This document shows, one piece after another, positions 10,861-22,833 of a stretch of DNA of 64,000 nt. Position numbers and translations under genes: made by a program. The notes beneath the pieces are model-generated. The model made no database searches, was not told the DNA's origin, and was given only the letters and a program-made list of their open reading frames with translations. The stretch lies in NCBI GenBank assembly GCA_015680685.1, contig MNCI01011145.1, positions 696,319 through 760,318 of the forward strand, read 5' to 3'. Numbering within the stretch: the first letter of the stretch is position 1; every line of letters begins with the position of its first letter. Origin of the DNA: Gnetum montanum (Eukaryota; Streptophyta; Gnetopsida; Gnetales; Gnetaceae).

Positions 10861-12622
10861 GAGAAAAATTTATAAAAAATTGATGGGTGGCTTGGCTGAG
10901 GAACTCTTATTGATACATGTTCTATGTGTTTTATATATGTATGAATTGAAACATGTAGATAAGTTTAAAGAATTTATTTTATAGCTTCTTAAAGGAACGA
11001 GTGAATATATTTTGATGTTCATAAATTGTATTATTAAAATAGTTTCTATAGTCTAAATTAGATAGATCCTATTTTTATCCAAACTTTTTAATAGTTGATT
11101 ATGATTTTAATGTTTTTACATTATTTCATAGCAATGTATTTAACTAATTTAATTTAATAAAGGCTATTAATTTCCAAACATTTTTATTAATGATTATTTT
11201 TAAATTTTCTCATATGAAATGTTTCAACTAATTGAATTACATAGTAGATATTATTTTCCCTATCCTTTTCATAATTGATTTTAATTTTGTAATACCAAAA
11301 CATTATGATACCTAGGCAATTTCAATCTAATTTAGAATAATAGATAGTAAGTCACTAAACAATGATAAATAGATTGTAAAAATTATGTAAAGGAATTTGG
11401 AAATCAATAAAATCTTTATAAATCATGTAAATTATTATGATAGAAAGTATGACATAGGACATTGACAAACAAATATTATGTATGAAATCAATAATGACTA
11501 TCTAAATTATCATGACAAATAATGTGGAATAAGGATAATGCAACATGAAATGAACTTACCAATTCTGTAGAGGTCAAAATGAATGATGAGCAAAGAAATC
11601 CTAGAAGAGGTAGATAGCAGAAGAGGAAATATTACTCTAAGAAAACATCACATCATATAGATAAGTTAATAGCTTAGTTTATACAGAGTACAACAAATTA
11701 ATAAGAAATAATAAAATCACAATATATATATCAACAAGTAGTTTAGTTGATACAGAGTATCACAAATTAATGTGAAATAATAATATTAAAACATATATAT
11801 TTATTGGTACTCTAGTTTATCAAAATCATGCAAATTAACAAGTCAATAAACCATTTCTTGATAATAACAAGCAAAACTAATTTACATAGAGTAATGTCAT
11901 AAAGTTGTTTTATGTAGCTGTACAACCTCTGTGACTCCTAATTCTAATTAAACTCATCATTTGATTTATCTAATTCAAGTTACTTTAATTATCTTTGATT
12001 TCGATTTAACACTAGAAAATCTTTAAAATGTAATTCAAGTTTCAAAAGAAGTATTCAATCATTTCGGTATAAGTTTGGTGTAAAGATGATCCATGAATAT
12101 TTGGAGACAACTTGATATTAAACCAAACTGCTTGACTTAATTGCAAGTATGTAGCCCATTTGTGGGACAATTCATGGGTGTAAGAAACAAGCATCTCTGC
12201 CAAGGGAGATGATAGGAAAGGATTGGAAGAGATAAAGGTTCTAAGGATATTTATCTTAAAAATTTCTGAGTTTTGCAGTGAACTTTTTATATTATTGTTA
12301 TATTGTTTAACAATCTTAATTCATCAAAATTAGAATAAATGAAATATACCCTATATATACTTTGCAACAAGTGAGAAATAAGTGGATAGGCTTATGACAT
12401 AACACTAATAATGCTAAAGAGCTTAAATACAATCACTAATTTTTATGCCAATTGCTATGATGTTAAAAAAATGGGATGGATAGTTTCTCCGACCATCTGT
12501 TTGTTCATAGGAATAAAAAAACCCATCTAAGCCTTAAACTCCAAAACACATTGGCTTATTTCCTTCTCATATCAACAAGAACTAAATTTCCTTATTAGGA
12601 AAAGGTAAGAAGATACAAACAC
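10861..12622. other. AT-rich stretch without recognisable genes; short tandem repeat at 11660-11850
   Basis: I see no coding frame or element ends here. At 11660-11850 a unit of about 80 bases with the words AGTTTATACAGAGTA, ACAAATTAATA and AATATATATAT recurs two to three times with decay. The rest is AT-rich sequence of unknown origin. Confidence 0.5.
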
Positions 12623-13388
12623 TAATGAGCAGCGAAGTACCCCTACATCCAACCATACAAATCATTTGTGAGGCTTAGTTGTATGGTTAAGTATAATTGA
12701 GGCACATGATTTTTTATCATTTTTTATATTTTGTTCACCTAAGGTTGGTAATAGATTGAGAATAAATTGATTAACTAATTCAACTAATTTAATTGTTAAT
12801 TACTAACTAACTATTCTAAAATAAGCATCTGGTCCCACTTTTCATACACATCCTAAACACATACAACACTACTCGGCAACCAAGCATTAAGTGTTACTAG
12901 CATTATCAAGTGTTATATGTATGCTCAAAGTGGTCGTACTTATGTATGCTAGTCTATTTAGCTTAATTAATTAATTACTTAAAGTCTTAATCATCTTAGC
13001 TTAATTAATGAAAACAATAAATGCATAACTAAATCATTAACCTAGTCCAAGTATTGCAAGGTTTTTTAAAAAGCTCATCTTTATTGTTGCACACACTATG
13101 GTGCTCAAGTACAACAGTGCTTGAATAAAGATCTATACACTCCTTGACTCCTGTTGTGGGTACTTAGAAAATTATTCTATCTCTTACAGAAACAAACTAC
13201 AAGAATTCCACTAGCAACTAAAAATCTAACTTCTATTAACATGGCTAGGATGCCATATTTATAGACCTACTAGGGTGCCACATAAACTAGTACATGTTAA
13301 TGTGGGAAACCCTACATTGACTACATCTCGTTGATGGGGTCACATTAGCAGCGTCTTGTTGACATAGCCAATTAAAGACACTTCATCA
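12623..13388 (-). repeat. 3' LTR of gypsy element B
   Basis: In plus coordinates it starts TAATGAGCAGCGAAGTACCC and ends CACTTCATCA. It belongs to the family of LTRs at 15793, 22834, 24555, 39351, 42354 and 55493 (shared block AACCATAC...GTATGGTTAAGT). Its U3 end lacks the GATATC array of some relatives and instead carries a TTGATGGGG/TTGTTGACAT repeat style. A minus-strand TATA box TATAAATA lies near 13256. Confidence 0.8.
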
Positions 13389-13400
13389 TACCCCCACGAC
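13389..13400 (-). promoter_or_regulatory. Polypurine tract of element B
   Basis: The minus strand reads GTCGTGGGGGTA directly before the LTR start TGATGAAG. The same tract, with small changes, precedes the LTRs at 16631 and 33017. Confidence 0.75.
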
Positions 13401-13559
13401 TAAATGAAAACTTGTCCTCAAGTTCTTTACAAAAATTGGGCAGGTATGTGATTACTAACTGACACATGACACAACAAAGCTAACACAACACAACAAAACT
13501 AAGTGCCCAGGTGTACGGATCGACACTGATTACAAAATTATGGTGTTCATCACACAAAA

Positions 13560-15787
13560 TTGAACACTAGAACATGATTGAAAAAAATTGTAAAACACAT
13601 CCTCTGATGGCATGAAGACGATCGAAAAGGTCAAATGGTCCTAGGTGGTTAAGCTTCTTCAAGTTTTGAAGGACCTTCTCTAGCTTTGGATGCATGTAGT
13701 GGTTAAGGTAGCTATAGCTGTCTTATTGCACCTGCTACCTCTAGTGGAAGGTGAAAGGCATCCAACAATGCCTTCATCTTCTTCTCCTTGCTCCAAGGAT
13801 CATTCATAATCTACACAAGATCACCAATGTGGGCTGGAATGGGGATATTACATGGATAAGGAATTACTAGGAACAACTCCTTCACATTGATAAACCAGGT
13901 AGTGAATTACTTGTGTTTGATATTGAATGCCCTAAGTACATTATACAACTCTTGGTAGTCATTCATCCCCTTAGAGAGGTTCTTGGTAGTTGATATTTGA
14001 TCAGTGAACTTCACCTTGATAACCTCAAGTTTTGCATTTGCCACTACAAGCTTCTACTTTGTGTCCTTGAGGTGCTTGAACTCTACTTTCTACAACAAGT
14101 ATAAGCTAGCCACTTTTTTCTCCAATTTATATCATGGTTGTTTGATAGTCAACATAGCCAAATTTTCATATCAAGGATTAGCAAGCTCCATGTATTTTGT
14201 CATCTCCTCAATTTGCAATTCCTTCATGCGAATATTCGCTTTGTTGTAGGCATCTATCCCATCAATGATGGGTTGTCATACCTCTCTTCCTTGCTAGAGT
14301 TGCTAGAGAATCTCATTTACTTTTTCCTTTCCCAATTGGATGTACATCATTAACATCTTTCTATAGAACAACCTAATCTCTATAGTGATCTTTGACTCTC
14401 TCAAATTTGAGAGCCTTTGATTTCCAAGTGATTACTTTGATTGCAGTCTTCATGAAGAGGTTTCTATTTTTTGCTACCAATCTCCTTAGCTTAGTGTTCA
14501 CTCTAGCTAGCTACTCTTGCTATTAATGGATGAAATCTGTCATCTGTTGTTTTTGTGCATTAACATTTCGTAGGCGACGATTCTCTGCAGTCAATTGTAC
14601 ATTCTCTTAGGGGGTCTAATCCAAGGACTTCTAAATTTTATGCTGAGTGGTGTCTATCAAGGATCAATAGAATACTAATGTCTCCATCACACTCTCAACC
14701 CATTTTAATATTATGTGAAGTTATTCAAGAGCTTCATCCTTTGTCAATGTTGGGTTGAGGAATGCAAGGTCAACAATCTAGGCTCTTAGTTCGGCAACCT
14801 CTACAACCAAGCATTCATTTAGTTCTTTGGCTATTTTGAGTTGCCCCTTCAAAATGATGCTCTTGCCCCTTGCTTCTAGCAACTTCAACTAGGTTGCAAT
14901 TATGTTGTCCAGAAGGTCAAAGACATCCAAAATTGGTTGCCTAGTTCCCACCAATTGGTCCAACAATTGTTCATGCTATGCTACACTCAACTTGTCACTT
15001 ACTATCCCTATGAATGTTTTCACATCTTTAAGTATAGAGATGTTTGGTACAAACATTGTAGGTGTGTTTGGAGTTTTGAAAATTCTATCAACAATGACTT
15101 CCACTATTGTCTCATACCCCTAGTGCTACATCACCAAAACTATTGCCTCCTCATCCTCCTCCAAGCACATTGAAAAAGTAGTGGCATTCCTAAAGATTTC
15201 TAGGAATTACTGCTATTTCAAGAAAGATACCATTACCTCTCAGGTGCTAGAATTTGATCTTATAGGCAACTACATTCTTTGGGCTGAAAATATTGGTTCA
15301 TCTCCATCCATCTAGCTAACTGTTCAAGCCACTTCATTCAGATGATTCATTTCTAGTTAATACATAGATGGATTGTCACCACTCATTCCTTCTTATTATT
15401 CTTGCTTACTAAAGATCCATTCTTGAAATTTGTGCAACCATTGAGAAGTTGTAATGATATCTGACATTATTTATTGAATTGGTAGTGGAGGTGGTGGTTT
15501 CTACTCCTCTTCTTAGATGACTTTTGCAGGGACTTTGTCCTTCATCTTCTCCATCTAGTTAGTGAATGGAGCATGTCAAACTTCATTATTTGTATAGCTA
15601 GTTATTATTCCCCTCTAACATAGTTTTCTAATGAGGCATAGAAAGGGGAGTGCCTTCCTTCCATGTTTATTTTCCTTGAAGCACTTTTCTACCTCAAGAT
15701 AGATTAGCTGTGGAAGGTTGACAAGGAATGTACCACTTAGAGAGGCACACACATGAGCGGAGAAGATAGTGATCTTCCTTAGCCTTA
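13560..15787 (-). pseudogene. Extra ORF of element B, C-terminal two thirds (coiled coil)
   Basis: On the minus strand, between integrase and the polypurine tract, a long frame can be followed through many stops that sit where Gln codons are expected (TAG/TAA). The reading is rich in Lys, Glu, Leu and Gln. It contains patches such as LAARVNTKLRRLVAKNR-like text near 14480-14530 and KTPNTPTMFVPN near 15045-15085, plus a proline run PPPPLP near 15490. The position is that of the env-like or extra ORF of Athila/Tat elements, but I see no clear signal peptide or membrane segment and do not recognise the family. The N-terminal third lies at 23678-24358, split off by insertion of element A. A related copy lies at 58390-59690. 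Confidence 0.5.
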
Positions 15788-15792
15788 CCATT
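15788..15792. other. Target-site duplication CCATT, left
   Basis: CCATT lies immediately before the LTR at 15793 and again at 23673-23677 after the other LTR. A 5-bp duplication is typical for gypsy integrase. It proves that 15793-23672 is one inserted unit. Confidence 0.9.
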
Positions 15793-16631
15793 TGATGAGT
15801 GGTAAGGTATCCCTACAATCAACCATATGAATACAAGCATACATTCACGATCCAGTCAAATTTCAAGGACTAAGTGCTTATGCACCTTTACAGAAACTGG
15901 ATGGGTTAGTCAATCGTTGTCTTCCCAAGCTTGCTTGTATAGCATGATTGTATGGTTAAGTACACTTGAGGTATATGATTTTTATATATTTTCTGATGTT
16001 TTATGTCTTAGTGCTACAAAGGGAGAAGTGAATTAATTAAGTAACTAATTTAATTTAACTAATTAACTATGCTTTAACTAGTCCTAACACTAGCATCCAT
16101 TCCCACTTGCCATACACATCCTAAACTAGTGCAACACTACTGGGATTACCAAATGCTAATCGTTACTGGGTTACCAAGTGTTCCACGCATGCTCGAAGTG
16201 GTTGTACTGAGTATGCTTACTTAGGAGAGTTAACAAGGTGAGAGAAAGAACATTAATTAACTAAGGAAAGCATTAAATAACTGTAAATAACATTAAATAA
16301 GATATTCTGAATGCTACAAGGTTTATCACAAAGTTAATCTTTATTTTTGGTCACAAGGTGTGCTCAAGTACACAATGCTCGAATAAATATCTGTTCACTT
16401 TATGACTCCTATTGTGGGCACTCAAAAATGATTCTAACTCTGAGGAAGGAAAACTGCAAGAGTTCAGGTAAGGGACTAAGACTAACTATGCAAACCAAGT
16501 GTGCCTGCCTCTTATTTATAGGCGATGAGGTAGGTCCCGACATCAGATGCCTGATATCACTTGTTGAGCTCCAATATCACGGACTTGATATCACAGATGC
16601 GATATCATGGCCCCGATATCATGGTTCATCA
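15793..16631 (-). repeat. 3' LTR of element A
   Basis: In plus coordinates it begins TGATGAGTGG and ends GGTTCATCA, giving TG...CA ends. It pairs with 22834-23672. The last ~90 bases (the start of U3 on the minus strand) hold GATATC words in palindromic settings every 15-20 bases. Confidence 0.9.
16511..16520 (-). promoter_or_regulatory. LTR TATA box
   Basis: The minus strand reads TATAAATAAG followed by AGGC. The same box occurs at 23552-23561, 25390-25399 and 56192-56201 in the related LTRs, and in variant form near 13256, 40090 and 43120. Conservation across otherwise decayed LTRs supports it as the core promoter. Confidence 0.75.
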
Positions 16632-16643
16632 TACCCTCACGAC
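16632..16643 (-). promoter_or_regulatory. Polypurine tract of element A
   Basis: The minus strand reads GTCGTGAGGGTA just before the LTR start TGATGAACC. It is the counterpart of 13389-13400. Confidence 0.75.
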
Positions 16644-18527
16644 TAAATGAAAACTCATCCTCAAGTTCCTTACAAAATATTGGGAAGGTATGGGATTATT
16701 GACTGAATGACAATTGACGATGACATGGGATGACAGACTCAAAGTGCCCAGGAATGGATCAATAAATATATTATAGCATTGGTGTTCATAACCATTATGG
16801 TGAACACTATACATAGATAACATCCAGACCCTCACCTGATAGCTTGAAGAGAAAGAGAAAGAGAGAAAACAGAATGAGGTGCATTGCTGCCGATGTCAAA
16901 AATGTGCACTCCATTGTTTATCCATAGCCACGTGATGAAGCATGTTCCTTGCATCACTACTCCCACTCTAGTCCATCTCGAGTGCTCCCTCCTATCCTAG
17001 TCCATTGTTCATATGGTTGCCATTTGCACACACAACATAGTCATGAATTAACAAGGATAGATAAGATACAATGTAGTTGATACCTTGCCTCGATATCAAG
17101 TACCTTGGCTGGGTTGTGGGTATGGCAAATACTGGATTAGAGGTTTATGATTGATAACTATCCAAGGTGTAGGGGTAAGATAGGTATGGAATGGAAAAAT
17201 TTATGATAGGGCCCCCATGACTAATAGTGAACCTCTAGTAGCAATAAGATGGAAAAACTGAAGGAATAAGAAAGATGAGAGAAATAACAACGGTGAAGCC
17301 AATAAAATGGGTGTCATGGATGGGATGAAATGAGAAATGGTTAATTGCAAACAATGTTTAAAGAAAAGAACTTAACAATTACACCAAAAAGGCATGCCAA
17401 TGGATCCTCCCCAAAGCAGGATCATGCCTTTTATGCCCTGATAGACCCACAAACCAAAGAGTCCCTAGGCTCTAGGAATTAGGTATGGAACAATGGTTAA
17501 GAACTTACCCACAAGTGTCTTACCGAAGACTAACAGTGCATCGACCAAGATATAGACTAATCATAAAATCGACAATGAAGTAGAATATGGGATGAAATAT
17601 GGAAGGAGAGGGGAAAAGGAATGGAATCCCAAGAGCAAGCTTTTGTAAAGTCCCATGTGTATTATATAGTTAAGGTAACTAAATAGAATTCATTCTAAAT
17701 TTGGATTCAAACCAACCACATCCAGTGACCTCACATCAACAAAATTGACCAACCCATCCTCTTGAAGCAACAAGAATGCATCCATCAAGTCACCACCATT
17801 CCAAGGAGAGAAAGATATAGCAACAGGAAATGAGAAAGGGCCTTAGTTAGAGGAAACCTTCAAGCATGGGTAACATGTCTTTCTAGTGCCATAACTAGTG
17901 CTTGTAGCCCATATTTCATTATTATGTTTAAGGGATGTGCTTTGAATTCTCACCAGCTTTTTTTTTGTTTTTTTTTTATTTTTTGTTTTTTATCATGAGA
18001 ACCACACCATGCAAAGACTTATTTGATTCATTTAACTTCCTAATGTTTGGTCATTGGTGGAATGGTGGAAAACCCATGAAAAGAATCCAAGTACCTAAGA
18101 GAATAGCTAGCACAAGTGTGTTGAATCCCCTTGAAGTCACACCCTTTGCAACCATTGAGTCTTTCCTTAGTTTGAAGAATACCAAGTCACCAATTCATTA
18201 ATAAGTTTATTTAGAAAAAGAGACAATACATTTCCAAGACAAAGGAGACCATTGAGTTGAATGGAGGAATGGATGATGTGGACTTATTGCCTATTTTATC
18301 AAAAGGACCATATCTTAGTATCAACATTGAAAATCAAAGGTAAAAAACCAAACATTAGCAATCAACACCATTATAGTACAATCCACCATCATGAGCACTT
18401 ATTGTATGACAAATGAAAGTAAACCAAACAAAGAAATAGTAAAAATATGAACGATGGTATAAAATAAAAATAAGTAAAATTGAAAAGATGTATAAAAAAT
18501 ACAAAAAGAGCTGAGGGCTTAGAATGG
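16644..18527 (-). other. Non-coding 3' internal region of element A
   Basis: 1.9 kb between integrase and polypurine tract, without a convincing frame. The part nearest the LTR matches the part next to the polypurine tract of element B (13389-13600). The part near 17700-18000 matches 26400-26700 of B (CCTTAGTTAGAG, CATGTCTTTCTAGT). Hence the region carrying the extra ORF in B is missing here. T-rich runs occur at 17950-17995. Confidence 0.6.
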
Positions 18528-19570
18528 TTAACATTGGTGGCCATCTCCCCCACGACTAAGTTGAAAGGAGGAGATCTGAAATAACGAGCAGGGTTGTCCA
18601 CCAATAGAGGTAGTATTGGTACTAGTTATTCTAGGCTCATGGAAAGGTTTGGTTTGTTGGATGTTGACCAAAAATTTCTTATCTGTGCTCTCAAGTTTAT
18701 AAATCATCACGGCCCCTGAAGAACAAGTTGCATGAATAATATAAGGTCCTTCCCACAACATTTGAAATTTAGTGTGTTGTGGCATGTGTGTGGGGTTCCA
18801 ATAAAGAACCTTATCTCCCAGTTGGTATTTAACTTTTCTAATCCTTAGGTCATGATGTTGTTTATTAAAGGCCTTGTATGGTTCGTTAGATGACAAGGTA
18901 GCTAATCGATTTTCATCTAGCAAGTTAAGGTTCATCAACTATTCTTTCTATGCTAGATTAAGATCAAGGTTGAGATCACATGCCATAGATAGTGTATAGA
19001 GCTCAACTTTAATAAGAAGCATTGGAAGTTTACCATACACTAACTCATAGGGAGAGTAGCCTATAGGGAGTTTCCATGTGGAGCGATATGCCCAAAGAGC
19101 ATCGTTCAGTTTGGTGCTCTAGTCTGGCCTATATTTGCTAATGGTTTGTGTCAATATTTTCATAATATCCCTATTGGTGACTTCCACTTGACCATTCACT
19201 TAAGGGTGATATGATGTAGTCAGCTTGTGTTCCACTCTTAAGCATTGCATCAACTTTTGAAAAGTCACATCTGTAAAGTGTGTACCATTGTCAAAAATAA
19301 GTACACGAGGCACACCAAACCTCTTTGCAATTTGCTATTGAACAAATTGTGTAGCAGTAGATGATATACAATTTGTAATAATGGCTAGTTTTGCCCACTT
19401 TGTGAAATAGTTAATAGCAACAACAGGGATTTCCAACTTCCCCCAATTGATACTTTCAATGTCGAGACATGGAAGTTGGTGATGGACTTGCTCTAATGTA
19501 TCTATGCTATCAATCTAAGTGCAAGTCAAACCATCAATGGGTTCCATGCATATAGTTGAATTACTCTCTT
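18528..19570 (-). pseudogene. Integrase of element A, truncated at its N-terminus
   Basis: The minus strand reads an integrase core with YFTKW, then GVPRVLIFDNGTHFT (second catalytic Asp) and YHP-stop-VNGQVE (the catalytic Glu region). 18528-18938 gives the C-terminal part (KAFNKQHHDLRIRK, then LGDKVLYWNP, KFQMLWEGPYII). The zinc-binding HHCC domain and the first catalytic Asp region are absent. A deletion joins the N-terminus of the RT ORF to the core: LEIPVV shows the fusion. Integrase inserts element cDNA; this copy could not do so. Stops correspond to former Gln codons. Confidence 0.8.
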
Positions 19571-19572
19571 GG

Positions 19573-20238
19573 TTAGCTGTCAGCCATTGGGTGCCTTCCT
19601 ATCTTGTGGCTACTGCATACCAGGCATCTTTTTATGTTAGTTACTTGTGCACATGAGTTGCATGTAGGCAATGTTAAATGTTGTACAAACCAAGACTTCT
19701 GCATGCAATTACACCTTGTGTCACTATATGCAATGCATGGAACTTTCTTCTTCTTAATCTTTCCACATGTGTTTTCCTTTGATATTTCTAAGGAAAGATC
19801 ACGTATTCCTAGGCATACGTCAATTGTGCTTAACCATGCTCTTCCCATTATGATTGGGAAGTCCCTCATTCTGTTGTTAACTTGAATCACTAGGAAGTCA
19901 GTTGGATACAACCATCCACAAATAGTGGTGACAATGTCCTCCACTAATCCTAATAGGATAGTGATGGACTGGTCAGCCAACTCTAAACATATGTTACTCT
20001 TTTTCAGTGGAGGCAAATTTCAAGCTTTATACATTTCTTGAGAGATTAAGTTGATACCAAAACCTAAATCCAAAAGAGCTTTGCATAGTTCATTCCCAGT
20101 CATTTGTAGATATATAAGAGGACTTCCAGGATCAAAAAATTTCCTAGGAAGGTGGCCACCTTTAATCCAATTGGTGACAGCATGAGTCAACATGACCACA
20201 TGTGTTGGGTGTAGTTTTTGGTTTGAAGGGAGTTCCAC
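19573..20238 (-). pseudogene. Aspartic protease of element A
   Basis: The two minus-strand frames 20020-20238 and 19573-20016 make up a retroviral-type aspartic protease, which cleaves the Gag-Pol precursor. The active-site region reads ALLDLGFGINLIS, where Athila-type proteases have DLGAS or DLGSS. The second half has SITILLGLVEDIV and the flap/C-terminal signature FPIIMGRAWLSTID. Directly after it comes the deletion junction to integrase. One stop separates the two frames. Confidence 0.8.
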
Positions 20239-20819
20239 AGATTTGAATGATGGTGAGGCATTTGGAGGATTAGCTGCTTGTGGTTGTAAGGACTTAGTTG
20301 GACTGTTGGTTCTAAAGAAAGGTCTCTTCTTTGTGTGGTTGTCTGAACCAATAGTAGATTAAGGATTAATAGCCCTTGTAGCATTATGTTGCTGTAGTTG
20401 GGCAGGGAGCTCACCTTGCATAGTTGGAGCAGGTGGTAATGGAGCTAAGGGTGGAAGAGATGTAGTTGGATGAGAAGGATAGTTCATTTGTGGAACATCA
20501 CCCCTAGGAGAAGGAGTTCTATAGTACTCTTGGGCTTGGTGGTGAGGCTAAGGAGTGACGCAACTAGTAGAGTCACGTGGAGAGATTGGCTGCTGCACGG
20601 TCAGGCTGAGGATAAGGGTACTGTTGACATAATTGTGGATGTTGCCATTGTTGATATTGCTCATTTGGTTGTGGTGAATTTCCAATTGGATAATACATCA
20701 AGGGTTGGTGGAACTGCCTTGGGTTACCTTGAGAATAAGGTAACCTTCAGGGTGTTTCCCTTCTATTTAATCATGGGTTGAGTGCATACACACCAAATTC
20801 CTATAGATGTGAGACTATA

Positions 20820-20870
20820 GGGCAACATCCCTTAGGATGGTCATATTAGCATATCTCACATCTACCATCA
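20820..20870 (-). pseudogene. Gag zinc knuckle of element A
   Basis: The minus strand reads CEIC-stop-YDHPKGCC, a short zinc knuckle close to C-X2-C-X3-H-X3/4-C. Element B has CEIF...EHLKGFF near 31375-31410 (two Cys lost). The copy at 33255-33300 has CDIY...EHPKGCC. The unusual spacing is therefore a family trait. Confidence 0.55.
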
Positions 20871-22407
20871 TTGTCTGTAGTAAAATCCACAACCTCTTAA
20901 TGATGGCCACTTTACCCTTACCTTTGTTACATGCATATTCAGCTTCTCTCTTTTTTCTCCTTTCTCGATCACTACTTTTTTCCTAAGACTTCTCTACTAT
21001 TTTAAGAATAGTTTGAAATTTATTATCTAGGGAGTCCCACGTTTGCTCCACCTTTTCTGATACTTCTGATGCAGGTTTTTGAATGGGAAAGGTTTTTCTA
21101 TTCACCATCTCTTCAAGTGGTGACTCTTCTTCATCCTCAAAAAATCTAACTCCCTTCTTTTCGAGGGAAGGATCTTTGTTATATTCTTCCACACTCTCTC
21201 TTTTCCTTAACTCACCTTCCTCTTTAGCAACTTACTCCAACAATCTTTATACTTGATGGGCCCTAAGCTTAGATAGCCTTCCTTGGGCATAAGTCCCAAG
21301 GGTTCTTCATGTTTCGTACCTAAGCCCATCTATGAGATGGCATAGTTATTCCCTTTGCGAGTAACCATGGCCTGGGAAACGATGTAACAACGCATAATAT
21401 TGGCCCATGATAGCATCCAAGGGTTCATGTCCTCCTTGTTTCCATTCTTGGATTTGCTTTCGCAGGTTGGACACTTGCGAGTACGTTTGATACTTATCAT
21501 TAAATAGTTCTAACATGGTACTCCATTGGCGAATGGACTCCAGTTCTAAGGACCAGTACCAGCTTTCCACTTCCTTGATTAGTGTCTACGGAAATAACTT
21601 AAGTTTTTTCCACTCATTTTCTATGTTTTGCAAGGCGCATGCATCGTGAAATGCTTGCAAATGATTTTGAGGATCAGTGTTGTATCACCCTTCAAATCAT
21701 GGGCTATTTTTCATGTCTAATCTTTTGATCCTGTTGTCTTTTTGGTGCCTTGTTGGGATTCTAATAGCCTCAGTTATATCTAGCATACTTTGGGTAGCAA
21801 GTAGGGGTTCATCATGATCATATTGTCTATGGCGTCTATGATGCCTATGTTGTTCCCTACTCTCCCTCCTTTCATGATGAGTTTCTCTAGAATGCCCTTG
21901 TCCCCTTTCTCTGCTACTTTGTCTATGATTCCTATTTCACTTACTATTATCCTCAAGGTCTTTTCCTTTGTGACTACCTCCAGATCCTAAAGGAGAGGGT
22001 GAAGGAGATGATGAAGGTGAAGAAGAAGGAGGACGGTCATCATGATGGTGCCTGCTTCCTTCTCTTCGATGGTCACAGCCTCAATCATGGTTATGATCAA
22101 AATGTCTATCTTTCTCATGTGTTTGTGTTCCTTTTTTAGATCCTTTATGTCCGTCGGCATAAAAATCTAGGTTATGGATAGTTGAGTGAAGATTCTGATA
22201 CACCACTCCTTGACCAAAGTCAACAAGAGGAACATCATTGTGTGGGAGACCTCCTAAGGTAGGTTCACCACCCTCATTTTTACCTATGACATACGGGACA
22301 TTCTGAGACAACTTCCCCTTCATGGATTCATAATGTCTCTCCTGTTGTAGATCCCTTTGACATTGTGCCTTCATGGGTCGATACTCTCTCGAGTCGTGAT
22401 CATGCAC
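20871..22407 (-). pseudogene. Gag of element A
   Basis: In order on the minus strand: 22081-22407 is a hydrophilic His/Lys/Asp-rich N-terminal part; 21346-21570 is the retrotransposon Gag core (ESIRQWSTMLELFNDKY, then NLRKQIQEWKQGGHEPLDA); 20983-21192 is an acidic and Lys-rich linker. The frame is broken several times. Gag forms the particle that holds element RNA. The true start of the family's gag is best seen at 42193 in element C. Confidence 0.75.
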
Positions 22408-22815
22408 AATGTATCCTACCTATAAGTGCTGCATACCAATTCATGTGAGAGCATGAAGAAGCATTCCTAGGACTGAACAATTAGGAGGTAACACTATGTT
22501 ACCTTCTAAATCATGCTAATGTAGTTGTTCATCCTAGTGGAGGATAAAGGTAAAGTTTGATATATACTCATTGGGATGAACGTATACCACACAAAACTAT
22601 TGGGGGACTGGTGGATTATCATGTATGTTATGTTTCCAATTATTCCCTGTATCAGACCTAGGTGGTGAAACACTCTCATAAGAAGAAGGAGATATAATTG
22701 TCTATTCAGTGTGCAATACTTTTCATTTTAATAATTGTAAGACAACCAACCCTAAGGGTTCATTCCAATGATAGGAAGATTTCCTAAGTTCTAGCTAGCG
22801 CACAAACAACAAAGT

Positions 22816-22832
22816 CCCTGGCAACGATGCCA
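22816..22832 (-). other. Primer-binding site of element A, tRNA-Asp-like
   Basis: The minus strand after the LTR reads TTGGCATCGTTGCCAGGGA. The complement of the plant tRNA-Asp(GUC) 3' end is TGGCGCCGTTGCCGGGG, so only a few transitions separate them. Athila-type elements commonly use this site. Confidence 0.75.
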
Positions 22833-22833
22833 A

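Noticed and set aside
17935-18201. Plus-strand hydrophobic frame of 88 codons
   Set aside because: The phenylalanine-rich start is a T-tract of the element A 3' region; no counterpart frame in B.
20470-20781. Plus-strand frame of 103 codons (and the parallel 31017-31298)
   Set aside because: It lies opposite the gypsy gag/protease linker in both elements; similarity reflects the element, not a gene on this strand.
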